Shown here piece by piece: positions 10,013 through 21,630 of a stretch of 64,000 bases of DNA; position 1 is the first letter of the stretch, and every line of letters starts with the position of its first letter. The notes beneath the pieces were generated by a model, which saw only the letters and a list, made by a program, of their open reading frames with translations, searched no databases and had not been told where the DNA came from. A program made the translations under genes and the position numbers. Source of the DNA: Marmoricola sp. Leaf446 (GTDB lineage Bacteria; Actinomycetota; Actinomycetes; Propionibacteriales; Nocardioidaceae); assembly GCF_001424755.1 (NCBI RefSeq), contig NZ_LMRF01000001.1, positions 1,433,384-1,497,383 of the forward strand. Direction: 5' to 3'.

Positions 10013-11574
10013 GGTCGCCTCCAGGTGCGTCCGTCGCGGGCGAGCATCGCGTCGGCGCACTCGGGGCCCCACCGACCGGGGGCGTACTGGTCGATGCCGT
10101 CGGCCGTTGGGGCGGCGTCGCGACGGGCCCAGTGCTCGATCACGGGGTCGAGGATCTTCCAGCTCAGCTCCACCTCGGCGTTCTGCGGGAACAGCGGCGG
10201 GTCGCCGAGCAGGACGTCGAGGATGAGCCGCTCGTAGGCCTCGGGGCTGGACTCGGTGAACGAGCCGCCGTAGGCGAAGTCCATGTTGACGTCGCGGATC
10301 TCCATGGCGCCGCCGGGCACCTTGGAGCCGAACCGGATGGTGGCGCCCTCGTCGGGCTGGATGCGGAACACGATCGCGTTCTGGGTGAGGTCCTCGGTCG
10401 CGGTCTCGGTGAACGGTAGGTGGGGTGCCCGCTTGAGCACCACGGCGATCTCGGTGACGCGGCGGCCCAGGCGCTTGCCGTGGCGCAGGTAGAACGGCAC
10501 CCCGGCCCAGCGACGGGTCTCGACGTCGACGCGGATCGCGGCGAACGTCTCGGTCGTCGAGCTGGCCTCGATGTCGTCCTCGTCGAGGTAGCCGATGACC
10601 TTCTCGCCGCCGGCCCAGCCCGCGGCGTACTGGCCCCGGGCGGTGTGCAGGTCGAGCCGCGAGGGCAGCACCACCGAGGAGAGCACCTTCTCCTTCTCGG
10701 CCCGCAGGTTGACGGCGTCGAAGGACAGCGGCTCCTCCATCGCCACCAGCGCCAGCAGCTGGAGCAGGTGGTTCTGGATCACGTCCCGGGCGGCGCCGAT
10801 GCCGTCGTAGTAGCCGGCGCGGCCGCCGATGCCGATGTCCTCGGCCATGGTGATCTGCACGTGGTCGACGTAGTGGGAGTTCCAGATCGGCTCGAAGAGG
10901 TTGTTGGCGAAGCGCATCGCGAGGATGTTCTGCACCGTCTCCTTGCCGAGGTAGTGGTCGATCCGGAAGACCGACTCGGGCGGGAAGACGTCGTTGATGA
11001 CGGCGTTGAGCTCCCGGGCCGAGGCCAGGTCGTGGCCGAAGGGCTTCTCCACCACCACGCGGCGCCACGAACCCTCGGGTCCCTCGGTCAGGCCGTGCTC
11101 CTGCAGCTGGCCGATGACGTCGCCGAAGAACTTCGGCGGGATCGAGAGGTAGAACGCGTGGTTGCCGCCGGTGCCGCGGGAGACGTCGAGCTCCTCGATC
11201 GTGCGGCGCAGCGCGTCGAACTGCACGTCGTCGCCGAAGTCGCCCTGGACGAAGCGGAAGCCCTCGGCGAGCTGCTTCCACACCTCCTCGCGGAACTCGG
11301 TGCGGGCGTGCTGGCGGACCGAGTCGTGCACGATCTGCGCGAAGTCCTGGTCGGCCCACTCGCGGCGGGCGTACCCGACCAGGCTGAAGCCCGGGGGCAG
11401 CAGGCCGCGGTTGGCGAGGTCGTAGACCGCCGGCATCACCTTCTTGCGGGCGAGGTCGCCGGTCACGCCGAACAGCACCAGGCCGCAGGGGCCGGCGATC
11501 CGGGGCAGCCGGCGGTCGGCCGGATCGCGCAGCGGGTTGGTCCAGCCCTCGTCCGTCGACGCTGCGGGGCTCAC
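10009..11574 (-). CDS. zwf: Glucose-6-phosphate 1-dehydrogenase
   Basis: 521 residues. Oxidises glucose 6-phosphate to 6-phosphogluconolactone with NADP+. The N-terminal dinucleotide-binding motif [11 protein letters not shown] and the active-site signature RIDHYLGKE (substrate and catalytic base) are intact, as is EKPFGHDL. The GTG start overlaps the pgi stop by 4 bases and gives a leader of about 28 residues before the Rossmann fold; longer upstream starts would run deep into pgi and are unlikely. Part of the six-gene pentose-phosphate operon. Confidence 0.96.
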   Translation of the reverse strand: MSPAASTDEGWTNPLRDPADRRLPRIAGPCGLVLFGVTGDLARKKVMPAVYDLANRGLLPPGFSLVGYARREWADQDFAQIVHDSVRQHARTEFREEVWKQLAEGFRFVQGDFGDDVQFDALRRTIEELDVSRGTGGNHAFYLSIPPKFFGDVIGQLQEHGLTEGPEGSWRRVVVEKPFGHDLASARELNAVINDVFPPESVFRIDHYLGKETVQNILAMRFANNLFEPIWNSHYVDHVQITMAEDIGIGGRAGYYDGIGAARDVIQNHLLQLLALVAMEEPLSFDAVNLRAEKEKVLSSVVLPSRLDLHTARGQYAAGWAGGEKVIGYLDEDDIEASSTTETFAAIRVDVETRRWAGVPFYLRHGKRLGRRVTEIAVVLKRAPHLPFTETATEDLTQNAIVFRIQPDEGATIRFGSKVPGGAMEIRDVNMDFAYGGSFTESSPEAYERLILDVLLGDPPLFPQNAEVELSWKILDPVIEHWARRDAAPTADGIDQYAPGRWGPECADAMLARDGRTWRRP

Positions 11575-13250
11575 CGGCTGCGGTGCTCGCGGTAGTAGGC
11601 GATCAGGGCACGGGTCGACGCGTCCTGGGCCGCCAGGGCCTCCTCGTCGCCGGCGATGGCGGGGCCGACCTCCTGGGCCAGCTTCTTGCCCAGCTCGACG
11701 CCCCACTGGTCGAAGGAGTCGATGCCCCAGACCACGCCCTGGGTGAAGGTGACGTGCTCGTAGAGCGCGACCAGCTGCCCCAGGACCGACGGGGTCAGCG
11801 CCGGCGCCATGATCGAGGCGGTCGGCCGGTTGCCGGTGAACACGCGGGCGGGTACGACGGACTCCTCGGTGCCCTCGGCGCGGACCTCCTCGGCCGTCTT
11901 GCCGAACGCCAGCGCGCGGGTCTGCGCGAAGAAGTTGGCCAGGAACAGCTCGTGGACGTCGGTGTCCCCGTCCTTGAGGTCGTACGCCGGGTCGGCGAAC
12001 GCGATGAAGTCGGCCGGGACGATGCGGGTGCCCTGGTGGATCAGCTGGTAGAAGGCGTGCTGGCCGTTGGTGCCGGGCTCGCCCCAGAAGATCTCACCGG
12101 TCTCGGTGGTGACCGGCGAGCCGTCCCACCGCACCCCCTTGCCGTTGGACTCCATCGTCAGCTGTTGGAGGTACGCCGGGAAGCGGTGCAGCAGCTGGGA
12201 GTAGGGCAGCACCGCGTGGCTCTCCGCGCCCAGGAAGTTGCCGTACCAGACGTTGAGCAGCCCCATCAGCAGCGGCACGTTGGCGGCCGGCTCGGTGGTG
12301 CGGAAGTGCTCGTCCATCGCGTGGAACCCGGCCAGCAGCTCGGCGAACCGCTCGGGACCGATGGCGACCACCAGCGAGGTCCCGATCGCGGAGTCCAGCG
12401 AGTAGCGGCCCCCGACCCAGTCCCAGAAGCCGAAGGCGTTGTCGGGGTCGATGCCGAAGTCGGCGACCTTGTCGAGCGCGGTGGAGACGGCCACGAAGTG
12501 CTTGGCCACGGCCTCCTCGGCGTCGGCGTCGGCCAGGCCGTCGAGGAGCCAGGCCTTGCAGAGCCGGGCGTTGGTCAGGGTCTCCAGGGTGCCGAAGGTC
12601 TTGCTGGAGACGATGAACAGCGTCGTGGCCGGGTCGAGGCCGGCCAGCGTCGTGGCCGCGTCGGTGGGGTCGATGTTGCTGATGAACCGGCACTCCAGAC
12701 CCTCCTGGCGGTACGCCGCGAGGGCCTCGTAGGCCATCACGGGGCCGAGGTCGGACCCGCCGATGCCGATGTTGACGACCGTGCGGATGCGCTGGCCGGT
12801 GACCCCGGTCCACGACCCGTCGCGCACCGAGGTGGCGAACGCGTAGACCCGCTCGAGCACCTCGTGGACGTCGCGGACGACGTCCTGGCCGTCCACCGCG
12901 AGCCGGGCGTCGGCGGGCAGTCGCAGCGCGGTGTGCAGCACCGCGCGGTCCTCGGTCGCGTTGACGTGCTCGCCGGCGAGCATCGCGTCGCGACGCCGGG
13001 TGACGCCGACCTCCTCGGCCAGCGCGAGCAGCGCCTCGAGCACGTCGTCGTGCACCAGGGCCTTGGACAGGTCGACCCGCAGGTCGCCCGCCGTGTGGGT
13101 GTAGCGCTCGACCCGACCGGGATCGGTGTCGAACCACGTCCGGAGGTCGGGCTCGAGACGGTCGGCCAGCTCTTGGAGCCGACCCCACGCCCGGGTGGAC
13201 GTCGGGTCGACGGGAGCGACCGGTGCGTCGTGCCCGGGCGTGGCGCTCAC
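11571..13250 (-). CDS. pgi: Glucose-6-phosphate isomerase
   Basis: 559 residues, normal for the long bacterial form. Interconverts glucose 6-phosphate and fructose 6-phosphate. Signatures in order: [11 protein letters not shown] (phosphate binding), [29 protein letters not shown] and [21 protein letters not shown] start overlaps the tal stop by 4 bases. In many actinobacteria tal is followed directly by zwf; here pgi is inserted between them, placing the branch-point enzyme of glycolysis and the pentose-phosphate path in one transcript. Confidence 0.96.
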   Translation of the reverse strand: MSATPGHDAPVAPVDPTSTRAWGRLQELADRLEPDLRTWFDTDPGRVERYTHTAGDLRVDLSKALVHDDVLEALLALAEEVGVTRRRDAMLAGEHVNATEDRAVLHTALRLPADARLAVDGQDVVRDVHEVLERVYAFATSVRDGSWTGVTGQRIRTVVNIGIGGSDLGPVMAYEALAAYRQEGLECRFISNIDPTDAATTLAGLDPATTLFIVSSKTFGTLETLTNARLCKAWLLDGLADADAEEAVAKHFVAVSTALDKVADFGIDPDNAFGFWDWVGGRYSLDSAIGTSLVVAIGPERFAELLAGFHAMDEHFRTTEPAANVPLLMGLLNVWYGNFLGAESHAVLPYSQLLHRFPAYLQQLTMESNGKGVRWDGSPVTTETGEIFWGEPGTNGQHAFYQLIHQGTRIVPADFIAFADPAYDLKDGDTDVHELFLANFFAQTRALAFGKTAEEVRAEGTEESVVPARVFTGNRPTASIMAPALTPSVLGQLVALYEHVTFTQGVVWGIDSFDQWGVELGKKLAQEVGPAIAGDEEALAAQDASTRALIAYYREHRSR

Positions 13251-14353
13251 GCCTGGGTCGCCCCGTCGAGCTGCCCCTGGACCGTCTTGAGCAGGTCGTT
13301 CCAGGCCGACTCGAACTTCTCCACGCCCTCGCGCTCGATGGTGGCGATGACGTCGTCGTAGTCGACGCCGGCCCCGGCGAGGGCGTCCATCACCTGGCGG
13401 GCGTCGTCGTAGAACGGCCGGACCCGGTCGCCGGTGACCTCGGCGTGGTCGCGCGTGGCCTCGAGCGTCTTGCCCGGCATCGTGTTCACGGTGTTCTCGA
13501 CGACCAGGTCGACGACGTACATCGTGTCGGAGTACTCCGGGTTCTTGACCCCGGTCGAGGCCCACAGCGGGCGCTGCTTGCGGGCGCCCTCGGCCTCGAG
13601 GGCCTCCCAGCGCTCGCCGGAGAAGAACTCCTCGTAGGCCTGGTAGGCCAGCCGCGCGTTGGCGACGCCCGCCTTGCCCTTGAGCGAGGTGTCGGCGCCG
13701 GACTTCTCGATCCGGTTGTCGATCTCGGTGTCGACACGGGAGACGAAGAAGGACGCCACCGAGTGGATCTTCGACAGGTCGTGGCCACCTGCCTTGGCCT
13801 TCTCGAGACCGGTGACGTAGGCCTCCATCACCGAGCGGTAGCGCTCGAGACCGAAGATCAGGGTGACGTTGACGCTGATGCCCTCGCCCAGGGTGTCGGA
13901 GATGGCGGGCGCGCCCTCGGTGGTGGCAGGGATCTTGATCAGCAGGTTCTCGCGGTCGACCTCGGCCCACAGCTCCTTCGCCGAGGCGAAGGTGGCGTCC
14001 TGGTCGTGGGCCAGCAGCGGCGAGACCTCGATGGAGACCCGGCCGTCGACGCCGTTGGTGGCGTCGAAGACCGGCTTGAGCACGTCGCAGGCGTTGCGCA
14101 CGTCGGTCGTGGTCAGCGCGAACACGGTCTTGTCGACGTCGGCGCCCTCGGCGGCGAGCTCGCGCACCTGCGGGGTGTACTTCTCGCCCTTGGCGAGCGC
14201 GGAGGCGAAGATCGAGGGGTTGGTGGTGACGCCGACGACGTGGTCCTCGTCGATGAGGCGCTTCAGCTCGCCGTCCTCGATGAGCTCGCGCGAGAGGTCG
14301 TCGAGCCAGATGGAGACTCCGGCGTCGCTCAGGTCCTTGAGACGGTCGGTCAT
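13247..14353 (-). CDS. tal: Transaldolase
   Basis: 368 residues, the long actinobacterial type. Transfers dihydroxyacetone units between sugar phosphates of the non-oxidative pentose-phosphate branch. The N-terminal [14 protein letters not shown] and the Schiff-base lysine in [12 protein letters not shown] are present, with [11 protein letters not shown] and [14 protein letters not shown] further on. The ATG is preceded by a GGAGGAACCC ribosome site. A 120-bp gap separates it from tkt, so an internal promoter is possible, although no clear TANNNT was seen. Confidence 0.96.
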   Translation of the reverse strand: MTDRLKDLSDAGVSIWLDDLSRELIEDGELKRLIDEDHVVGVTTNPSIFASALAKGEKYTPQVRELAAEGADVDKTVFALTTTDVRNACDVLKPVFDATNGVDGRVSIEVSPLLAHDQDATFASAKELWAEVDRENLLIKIPATTEGAPAISDTLGEGISVNVTLIFGLERYRSVMEAYVTGLEKAKAGGHDLSKIHSVASFFVSRVDTEIDNRIEKSGADTSLKGKAGVANARLAYQAYEEFFSGERWEALEAEGARKQRPLWASTGVKNPEYSDTMYVVDLVVENTVNTMPGKTLEATRDHAEVTGDRVRPFYDDARQVMDALAGAGVDYDDVIATIEREGVEKFESAWNDLLKTVQGQLDGATQA

Positions 14354-14396
14354 GGTGGGTTCCTCCCCAGTCGGGGCCTCGGGACCGAGACCCGGT

Positions 14397-14429
14397 GTGC
14401 GTGGTCGTGCGTGTCGTGCGTGGTCGTGC
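14397..14429. repeat. Short direct repeat between tkt and tal
   Basis: The 14-base sequence GTGCGTGGTCGTGC occurs at 14397-14410 and again at 14416-14429, offset 19, within a run of GTGCGT-like units in the tkt-tal gap. It could be slippage-prone simple sequence or part of an mRNA structure. Confidence 0.4.
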
Positions 14430-14473
14430 CTGACGTGCAGGGCCCGGGCGACGGCGCCGCCCGGGCCGGTGGC

Positions 14474-16576
<2,103 letters not shown>

Positions 16577-16612
16577 GGTGTGCGTTTCCTCTCGTCGCGT
16601 GGATGCGGTTCG

Positions 16613-16618
16613 AGCCTA
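16613..16618 (-). promoter_or_regulatory. -10 element TAGGCT of the tkt operon
   Basis: On the minus strand TAGGCT lies 36 bases before the tkt GTG, implying a leader of about 30 bases that carries the GAGAGGAA ribosome site. Confidence 0.45.
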
Positions 16619-16677
16619 GTGCGGCGCTACGGTGCAGGTCACGTCCGCCGGGTTCGTGGCAGGCGGGGTGGCACCGA

Positions 16678-16683
16678 TAGACT
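16678..16683 (+). promoter_or_regulatory. Candidate -10 element TAGACT for ctaB
   Basis: TAGACT lies in the 251-bp divergent gap between tkt and ctaB, about 145 bases before the ctaB GTG, implying a leader of roughly 140 bases. The rest of the gap holds no recognised gene; CACCGGTGATAACGGTCACC at about 16737 is a small imperfect inverted repeat. Confidence 0.35.
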
Positions 16684-16827
16684 CGTGACGACCCGGTACC
16701 CGAACAGGTGCGACCCACCGTCGCCCCCAGGGGCTCCACCGGTGATAACGGTCACCGCTCCACCCCCGGTGCCCCACCTGCTCGTCGTCCGCTCCCCGTC
16801 CCGCACGCCCACCGAAGGCGAGGCCCC

Positions 16828-17769
16828 GTGACCGCCCTCCACTCCGAGGTGTCCGTCGACGGACACACCTCGGGACGGGCGACGCTGCGTGACGTGGTCG
16901 GCGCCTACGTCGGCCTCACCAAGCCGCGCGTCATCGAGCTGCTGCTCCTCACCACGGTCCCGGTGATGTTCTTCGCCCAGCGCGGCGTCCCGCCGCTGGG
17001 CCTGGTGCTGGCGACCGTCGTCGGCGGCACGCTCTCGGCCGGCGCGGCCAACTCGCTGAACTGCGTCTACGACCGCGACATCGACGAGCAGATGCGGCGG
17101 ACCCGCCGTCGTGCGCTGCCGCGCCACATCGTCACCCCGACCTCGGCCCTGGTCTTCGGGCTGGTGCTGATGGTGGTCTCGACGCTGGTGCTCGGGTTCC
17201 TGGTCAACTGGCTCTCGGCCGGCCTCGCGCTGGCGGCCAACGCGTTCTACCTGTTCGGCTACACGATGCTGCTCAAGCGGCGTACGACGCAGAACGTGGT
17301 GTGGGGCGGCATCGCCGGGTGCTTCCCGACGCTGATCGGGTGGACCGCCGTCACCGGTGAGCTGGCGTGGACCCCGGTCGTGCTGTTCCTGGTCGTCTTC
17401 TTCTGGACGCCGCCGCACACCTGGGCGCTGGCCATGCGCTACCGCGAGGACTACGCGCGCGTCGACGTGCCGATGCTCCCGGTCCGCAAGGACGCCGAGG
17501 GCGTGGCCCGCCAGGTCGTGGCCTACTCCTGGGTGACCGTGGCCGTCTCGCTGGCGCTGTGGCCGGTGGCCGGCACCGGGCTGCTCTACCCGGTCGTGGC
17601 GCTCGCGCTCGGCACGGTCTTCCTCGTCGAGGCCCACCTGCTCTGGCGCCGGGCCCGCCGCAGCGACGACCTGACCGAGGTCCGGCCGATGCGGCTGTTC
17701 CACTGGTCCAACATGTATCTCTCGCTGCTCTTCGTGGCCGTCGCGCTCGACCCGCTGCTGCGCCGCTAG
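16828..17769 (+). CDS. ctaB: Heme O synthase (protoheme IX farnesyltransferase)
   Basis: 313 residues. Polytopic membrane prenyltransferase that adds a farnesyl group to heme B to make heme O for cytochrome oxidase. UbiA-family signatures: [10 protein letters not shown] at the first helix, the first Asp-rich motif [12 protein letters not shown] followed by RTRRRALP, and the second [13 protein letters not shown] after [11 protein letters not shown]. About nine hydrophobic segments. GTG 16828 is chosen for the GAAGGCGAGG ribosome site upstream and its match to family length. Divergent from tkt, as in other actinobacteria, and near ctaA. Confidence 0.95.
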   Translation: MTALHSEVSVDGHTSGRATLRDVVGAYVGLTKPRVIELLLLTTVPVMFFAQRGVPPLGLVLATVVGGTLSAGAANSLNCVYDRDIDEQMRRTRRRALPRHIVTPTSALVFGLVLMVVSTLVLGFLVNWLSAGLALAANAFYLFGYTMLLKRRTTQNVVWGGIAGCFPTLIGWTAVTGELAWTPVVLFLVVFFWTPPHTWALAMRYREDYARVDVPMLPVRKDAEGVARQVVAYSWVTVAVSLALWPVAGTGLLYPVVALALGTVFLVEAHLLWRRARRSDDLTEVRPMRLFHWSNMYLSLLFVAVALDPLLRR

Positions 17770-17792
17770 CGTCCAGCGAGCTCGCGGCGCTC

Positions 17793-18326
17793 CTAGCGGC
17801 CGGTGTCGATCTCGGCGAGGACGCCCTCGAGCAGCTGGCGCGAGCGCTCCAGCGCGGCCGGTCCGCCGCGGCTCTCCACCCGGGCGGTGAGCACCTCGCG
17901 CCCGCGGCGCACCGCGACGCTGGCGACGTCCTCGCCCCGGGCCTCGCGGCTGCCCGCGCAGGTCTGCGTGGCGCCCTCGACCGCGAAGCCCTGCGGGTCG
18001 TCGAGGCGGCTGCGGTCGATGGCGGCGCACTGGCTGCGGAGCACGACGTCGGCGGGGTTCTCCTCCTCCAGCTGCAGCCAGGTCACGACCGCACGCACCG
18101 CGGGTCCGGACGTGGAGCGCAGCGAGCAGACCGCGCGCGGGTCGCCCCGGTCGTCGCTGCTGGCACTGCTCTCCAGGCCCGTGGTCACGCCCTCGGGCAC
18201 CAGGGCGCACAGGTCGGCCGGCGCGGGCGGGGGCACCGACTCGACCGCGGCGGGCGGATCGTCGGCGCCGCACCCGGCCACCAGGAACAGCGCGGCGAGG
18301 GTGAGCGCGGTGGCGCGGACGCCCAT
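17793..18326 (-). CDS. Putative lipoprotein of unknown function
   Basis: 177 residues. N-terminal signal with hydrophobic core and lipobox LVAGC (Cys about residue 19), so it is probably anchored to the outer face of the membrane. The mature part begins with a Pro-rich linker, then PADLCALVP and two further cysteines (AVCSLRS, QTCAGS). The CxLVP pattern and size are loosely like DUF3558 lipoproteins, but I do not assign it. A good AGGAGGT site precedes the ATG. It follows ctaA on the same strand after 71 bases. Confidence 0.75.
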   Translation of the reverse strand: MGVRATALTLAALFLVAGCGADDPPAAVESVPPPAPADLCALVPEGVTTGLESSASSDDRGDPRAVCSLRSTSGPAVRAVVTWLQLEEENPADVVLRSQCAAIDRSRLDDPQGFAVEGATQTCAGSREARGEDVASVAVRRGREVLTARVESRGGPAALERSRQLLEGVLAEIDTGR

Positions 18327-18397
18327 GGGCGGATACCTCCTGCGGACCGGTCGGACAGGCCACATCACACCACAGCGCACGCCGCGGCGTGGCCGCA

Positions 18398-19348
18398 TCA
18401 CGCGTGCTGCGCGTCGCCCTCCAGGACGCTCAGCAGCGCCCAGGTGACGACGGCCGCGATCACGGCCGCGCCGAGCAGGTGGATGCCGACCAGGATCTCG
18501 GGCAGGTCGGTGAAGTACTGCACGAACCCGACCACCCCCTGGGCCAGCTCGACGCCCAGCAGCGCGCCCACCGCGCGGCGGGGGCCGCGACCGGCCCCGG
18601 TGGCCGAGAGCGCGAGGAGCAGCCCGACCGTGAGACCGACCAGGAGGAAGACGACGTCGGCGTGCAGCTGGGACAGCTGGAGCGGGTCGAGACCGTTCCT
18701 CGGCACGTCGAGGTCGCCGGCGTGGGGGCCCGACCCGGTGACGACGGTGCCGACGTAGAGCACGACCCAGGACACGGCGTACGTCGTCCAGCCGAGCGCG
18801 GCGAGACCCCGTGGCGCCGGCCGCTGCTCCGGCCGGGGTCGGTCGATGCGCCACAGGTAGAGGACGGCGACGCTGATCATCGCCAGCGAGAGCAGCAGGT
18901 GGAGGGAGACCAGCCACGGGTTGAGGTCGGTCAGCACGGTGATGCCGCCGACCACCGCCTGCCCGGGCACGCCGAGCGCCAGGACCAGCCCGAGGCGGCG
19001 CAGCACGCGGCGCCGGGACTGCCAGGCGCTGACCAGGGTGGCGATCGCGATCGCCGCGAGCACGAAGGTCAGCAGCCGGTTGCCGAACTCGATGGCGCCG
19101 TGGAGGCCGAGCTCGCCGTGCGCGCGGAACGACTCCTCGGTGCAGCGCGGCCAGGTGGGGCAGCCGAGGCCCGAGGCGGTGAGCCTCACGGCGCCGCCGG
19201 TGACGACGATGCCGATGTTGGCCACCAGGCTGGCCCAGCCGAGGCGGCGCAGCCAGGCCCGCTGACCCAGGCGCCGCAGGCCCCGCGCCCCGCCGCCGGG
19301 CCCGTCGTCGGTGCGTGTGCGCGTGTCCTGCATCGTCTGCTCCGTCAC
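18398..19348 (-). CDS. ctaA: Heme A synthase (COX15/CtaA)
   Basis: 316 residues. Polytopic membrane enzyme that oxidises the C8 methyl of heme O to give heme A for aa3 oxidase. Conserved pieces are GGAVRLTASGLGCPTWP near the N-terminus, the HGAIEFGNRLLT segment with a heme-ligand histidine, and HLLLSL and QLHADV with further histidines. About eight transmembrane segments. GTG 19348 is preferred because it overlaps the ABC permease stop by 4 bases; an ATG 5 codons in (19333) is the alternative. Coupled to the upstream ABC exporter genes. Confidence 0.92.
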   Translation of the reverse strand: MTEQTMQDTRTRTDDGPGGGARGLRRLGQRAWLRRLGWASLVANIGIVVTGGAVRLTASGLGCPTWPRCTEESFRAHGELGLHGAIEFGNRLLTFVLAAIAIATLVSAWQSRRRVLRRLGLVLALGVPGQAVVGGITVLTDLNPWLVSLHLLLSLAMISVAVLYLWRIDRPRPEQRPAPRGLAALGWTTYAVSWVVLYVGTVVTGSGPHAGDLDVPRNGLDPLQLSQLHADVVFLLVGLTVGLLLALSATGAGRGPRRAVGALLGVELAQGVVGFVQYFTDLPEILVGIHLLGAAVIAAVVTWALLSVLEGDAQHA

Positions 19349-20109
19349 TCCCACTGGAAGGTCCTCGCGGTCAGGGCCGCCCCGACGACGGCCCACACGG
19401 CCAGCACCAGCCACGCCCCCCAGGCGGCCTCGCCCGACCACAGCGCGCTGCGCAGCGCGTCGCCGAGGGCGCCCGAGGGCAGCAGCCGGGTGAACCCGCC
19501 CGCCGAGCCGTACGCCGAGGAGGGCAGCACGACCGCGCCGCCGGCGAGCAGCAGCAGGTAGACCAGGTTGGCGGCGGCCAGGGTCGCCTCGGCCCGCAGC
19601 ACCCCGGCCACGAACAGCCCGAGCGAGGCGAAGGCGGCGGTGCCGAGCACCGTGCTCACCAGCGCCGCCGGGAGCGAGGCGTCGGGCCGCCACCCGAGGG
19701 CGAGCGCGACGGCGGCGATGACCACGACCTGCAGCGCCTCCACGAGCAGCAGGCCCAGCACCTTGCCGAGCAGGAGGCCGGTGCGGGGGAGCGGGGAGGC
19801 GCCGAGCCGCTTGATCACGCCGTAGCGGCGCTCGAACCCCGTGGCGATGGCCAGCGACGTGAACGACGTGGACATCACCGCCAGGGCCAGGACGCCGGGC
19901 GTGAACTCGTCGACGGCGCGCCGGGACAGGTCGAGGCCGATCCGGTCGGCGCCGAGCACGGCGCCCACCAGCACGACCACGGGGATCACGACGGCCAGCA
20001 GCAGCTGCTCGCCATTGCGCAGCAGCAGCCGGGTCTCCATGCCGGCCTGCGCGAGCACCTGCGAGCCCAGCGGCGCGCCCCCGGGACGGGGGCTGAGGTC
20101 CAGGGTCAC
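19345..20109 (-). CDS. ABC-2 type transporter permease
   Basis: 254 residues with about six hydrophobic segments, of the ABC-2 exporter permease family (VMSTSFTSLAIATGFERRYG and the following KRLGASPLPR are typical). It pairs with the ATPase encoded just upstream: GTG start and upstream stop overlap by 4 bases. The pair next to ctaA is common in actinobacteria; substrate unknown. A role in heme or oxidase assembly is suggested only by position. Confidence 0.85.
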   Translation of the reverse strand: MTLDLSPRPGGAPLGSQVLAQAGMETRLLLRNGEQLLLAVVIPVVVLVGAVLGADRIGLDLSRRAVDEFTPGVLALAVMSTSFTSLAIATGFERRYGVIKRLGASPLPRTGLLLGKVLGLLLVEALQVVVIAAVALALGWRPDASLPAALVSTVLGTAAFASLGLFVAGVLRAEATLAAANLVYLLLLAGGAVVLPSSAYGSAGGFTRLLPSGALGDALRSALWSGEAAWGAWLVLAVWAVVGAALTARTFQWE

Positions 20110-21044
20110 GACAGGCCCCGCCCGGTCAGCTCCAGGAAGACGTCCTCGAGGGTCCGCTGGCCCAGGTTGAGCGACTCGGGCAGCACGCGCTGCTCCTCGC
20201 ACCACGCCGAGACGACGGCCAGCGTCGTGCTGTCGGCGGGACCGGTGATGAGCAGGCTGACGTCGCTGATGGTGGTGACCTCCAGGTGGCCGCCCAGGGA
20301 GGCCTGCAGCGAGTCGGGGGCACCGGCGGGGAACGGCTTGGTGACGACCAGTCGGATGGTCGAGGTGCCGCCGCGGGTGAGCTGGAGCGGTGTGCCGCTG
20401 GCGATGACGCGCCCCCGGTCGATGATGTGGATCAGGTCGGCCAGCCGCTCGGCCTCGTCCATGTGGTGGGTGGTCAGCACGACGGTGACGCCGTCGGCGC
20501 GCAGCTGGCGCAGCAGCTCCCACGTCGTACGCCGGGCGGCGGGGTCCATGCCGGCGGTCGGCTCGTCCACGAAGACCAGCTCGGGCCGTCCGACCAGGGC
20601 GAGCGCCAGCTTGAGGCGCTGCTGCTGCCCGCCGGAGAGCCGCCGGTACGGCGTACGACCGCAGTCGCCGAGGCCCAGCCGGTCGGCCAGGGCGTCGACG
20701 TCGAGCGGATGGGCGTGCAGCCGGGCGACGTGGCGCAGCATCTCCAGGGCGCGCACGCCTGACCACGCGCCGCCGTCCTGCAGCATCACCCCGATGCGGG
20801 GGAGCAGGGCGCGACGCTCGCGCTGGGGGTCCAGCCCGAGCACCCGGACGGTGCCCTGCTGGGGGGCGCGGTAGCCCTCGCAGGTCTCCAGCGTCGTCGT
20901 CTTGCCGGCGCCGTTGGGCCCGAGGACGGCGGTGATGGTGCCGCGCTCGACCCGCAGGTCGAGGTGGTCGACGGCCGTCTTCTCGCCGTACCGCATCACC
21001 AGTCTCGTCACCTCCACGGCGGGGGAGGAGGCGGCGTCGGGCAC
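20106..21044 (-). CDS. ABC transporter ATP-binding protein
   Basis: 312 residues. Nucleotide-binding subunit of an ABC-2 exporter: Walker A GPNGAGKTT, Q-loop LQDGGAWSG, signature LSGGQQQR, Walker B LVFVDEPTAG and the H-loop TTHHMDEAE are intact. An extension of about 90 residues after the core is typical of drug/heme-type exporter ATPases. It starts the chain ATPase-permease-ctaA. The GTG at 21044 lies 7 bases after TAGACT, so the transcript appears leaderless. Confidence 0.9.
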   Translation of the reverse strand: MPDAASSPAVEVTRLVMRYGEKTAVDHLDLRVERGTITAVLGPNGAGKTTTLETCEGYRAPQQGTVRVLGLDPQRERRALLPRIGVMLQDGGAWSGVRALEMLRHVARLHAHPLDVDALADRLGLGDCGRTPYRRLSGGQQQRLKLALALVGRPELVFVDEPTAGMDPAARRTTWELLRQLRADGVTVVLTTHHMDEAERLADLIHIIDRGRVIASGTPLQLTRGGTSTIRLVVTKPFPAGAPDSLQASLGGHLEVTTISDVSLLITGPADSTTLAVVSAWCEEQRVLPESLNLGQRTLEDVFLELTGRGLS

Positions 21045-21051
21045 GGGGAGG

Positions 21052-21057
21052 AGTCTA
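21052..21057 (-). promoter_or_regulatory. -10 element TAGACT, leaderless ABC exporter/ctaA operon
   Basis: Minus-strand TAGACT is followed by 7 bases and the GTG at 21044. Confidence 0.55.
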
Positions 21058-21076
21058 CGAACCGGGGTCGTGAGGC

Positions 21077-21589
21077 TCAGAGCAGACCCTTGACGTACGC
21101 CGCCTGGCCGAGGTGCTGCAGGCAGTCGCCGATCACGCTCACCAGACGGACGCCGGCCGTCACCGGCGGGTCCCAGCCCTCGTCGACCACCCGGTCGAGC
21201 TCGTCGGGTCCGACCCCGGAGACCGGGTCCAGCCGACGCAGGTAGGACAGCGTCCGCTCGTGGACGGCCTCGTGGTAGGCCACCAGCAGGTCCAGGTCGG
21301 CGACGCGCACGGCCGCGACCTCCTCGGGACCGTGGCCGTAGCCGAAGTCCTCGATGTCGAGCGGCAGGTCGAACCGCGAGGCCCAGCCCGCCCAGGCCTG
21401 CGCGTCGCCGGAGAGGCCGGCGACGTGGTCGTCGAGCACCCGGGAGGTGTGCCACAGCAGCCACACGACCGGGTTGCCCCGGTCTAGCGGCCGCTGGTGG
21501 GCCTGCTCCAGGTCGAGCCCGTCGACGACGGAGACGACCAGCTCGCGGACGCGTCCGACGTGGTCGACCAGCAGCGCGTGGGGGTCCAT
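21077..21589 (-). CDS. DinB-like four-helix protein (DUF664-type)
   Basis: 170 residues. Resembles the mycothiol-dependent/DinB superfamily of metal-binding four-helix bundles: an early histidine in LVDHVGRVRELV, VVWLLWHTSRVLDDHV as the central histidine motif, and the late CLQHLGQAAYVKGLL. These enzymes bind a divalent metal with three histidines; several actinobacterial members are thiol transferases or isomerases, but this one has no assigned substrate. Predicted leaderless (TAGCGT 7 bases before ATG). Confidence 0.8.
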   Translation of the reverse strand: MDPHALLVDHVGRVRELVVSVVDGLDLEQAHQRPLDRGNPVVWLLWHTSRVLDDHVAGLSGDAQAWAGWASRFDLPLDIEDFGYGHGPEEVAAVRVADLDLLVAYHEAVHERTLSYLRRLDPVSGVGPDELDRVVDEGWDPPVTAGVRLVSVIGDCLQHLGQAAYVKGLL

Positions 21590-21596
21590 GCCACCG

Positions 21597-21602
21597 ACGC
21601 TA
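21597..21602 (-). promoter_or_regulatory. -10 element TAGCGT for leaderless DinB-like gene
   Basis: Minus-strand TAGCGT, 7 bases, then ATG 21589. Confidence 0.55.
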
Positions 21603-21630
21603 CGCCCGGGTGCGTGACCGACCGGTCGGC

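Noticed and set aside
16685..16831. Leader ORF of 48 codons ending in a GTGA overlap with ctaB
   Set aside because: Its GTG lies one base after the TAGACT hexamer, so it would be upstream of the predicted transcript start; composition is Pro-rich GC background and there is no ribosome site.
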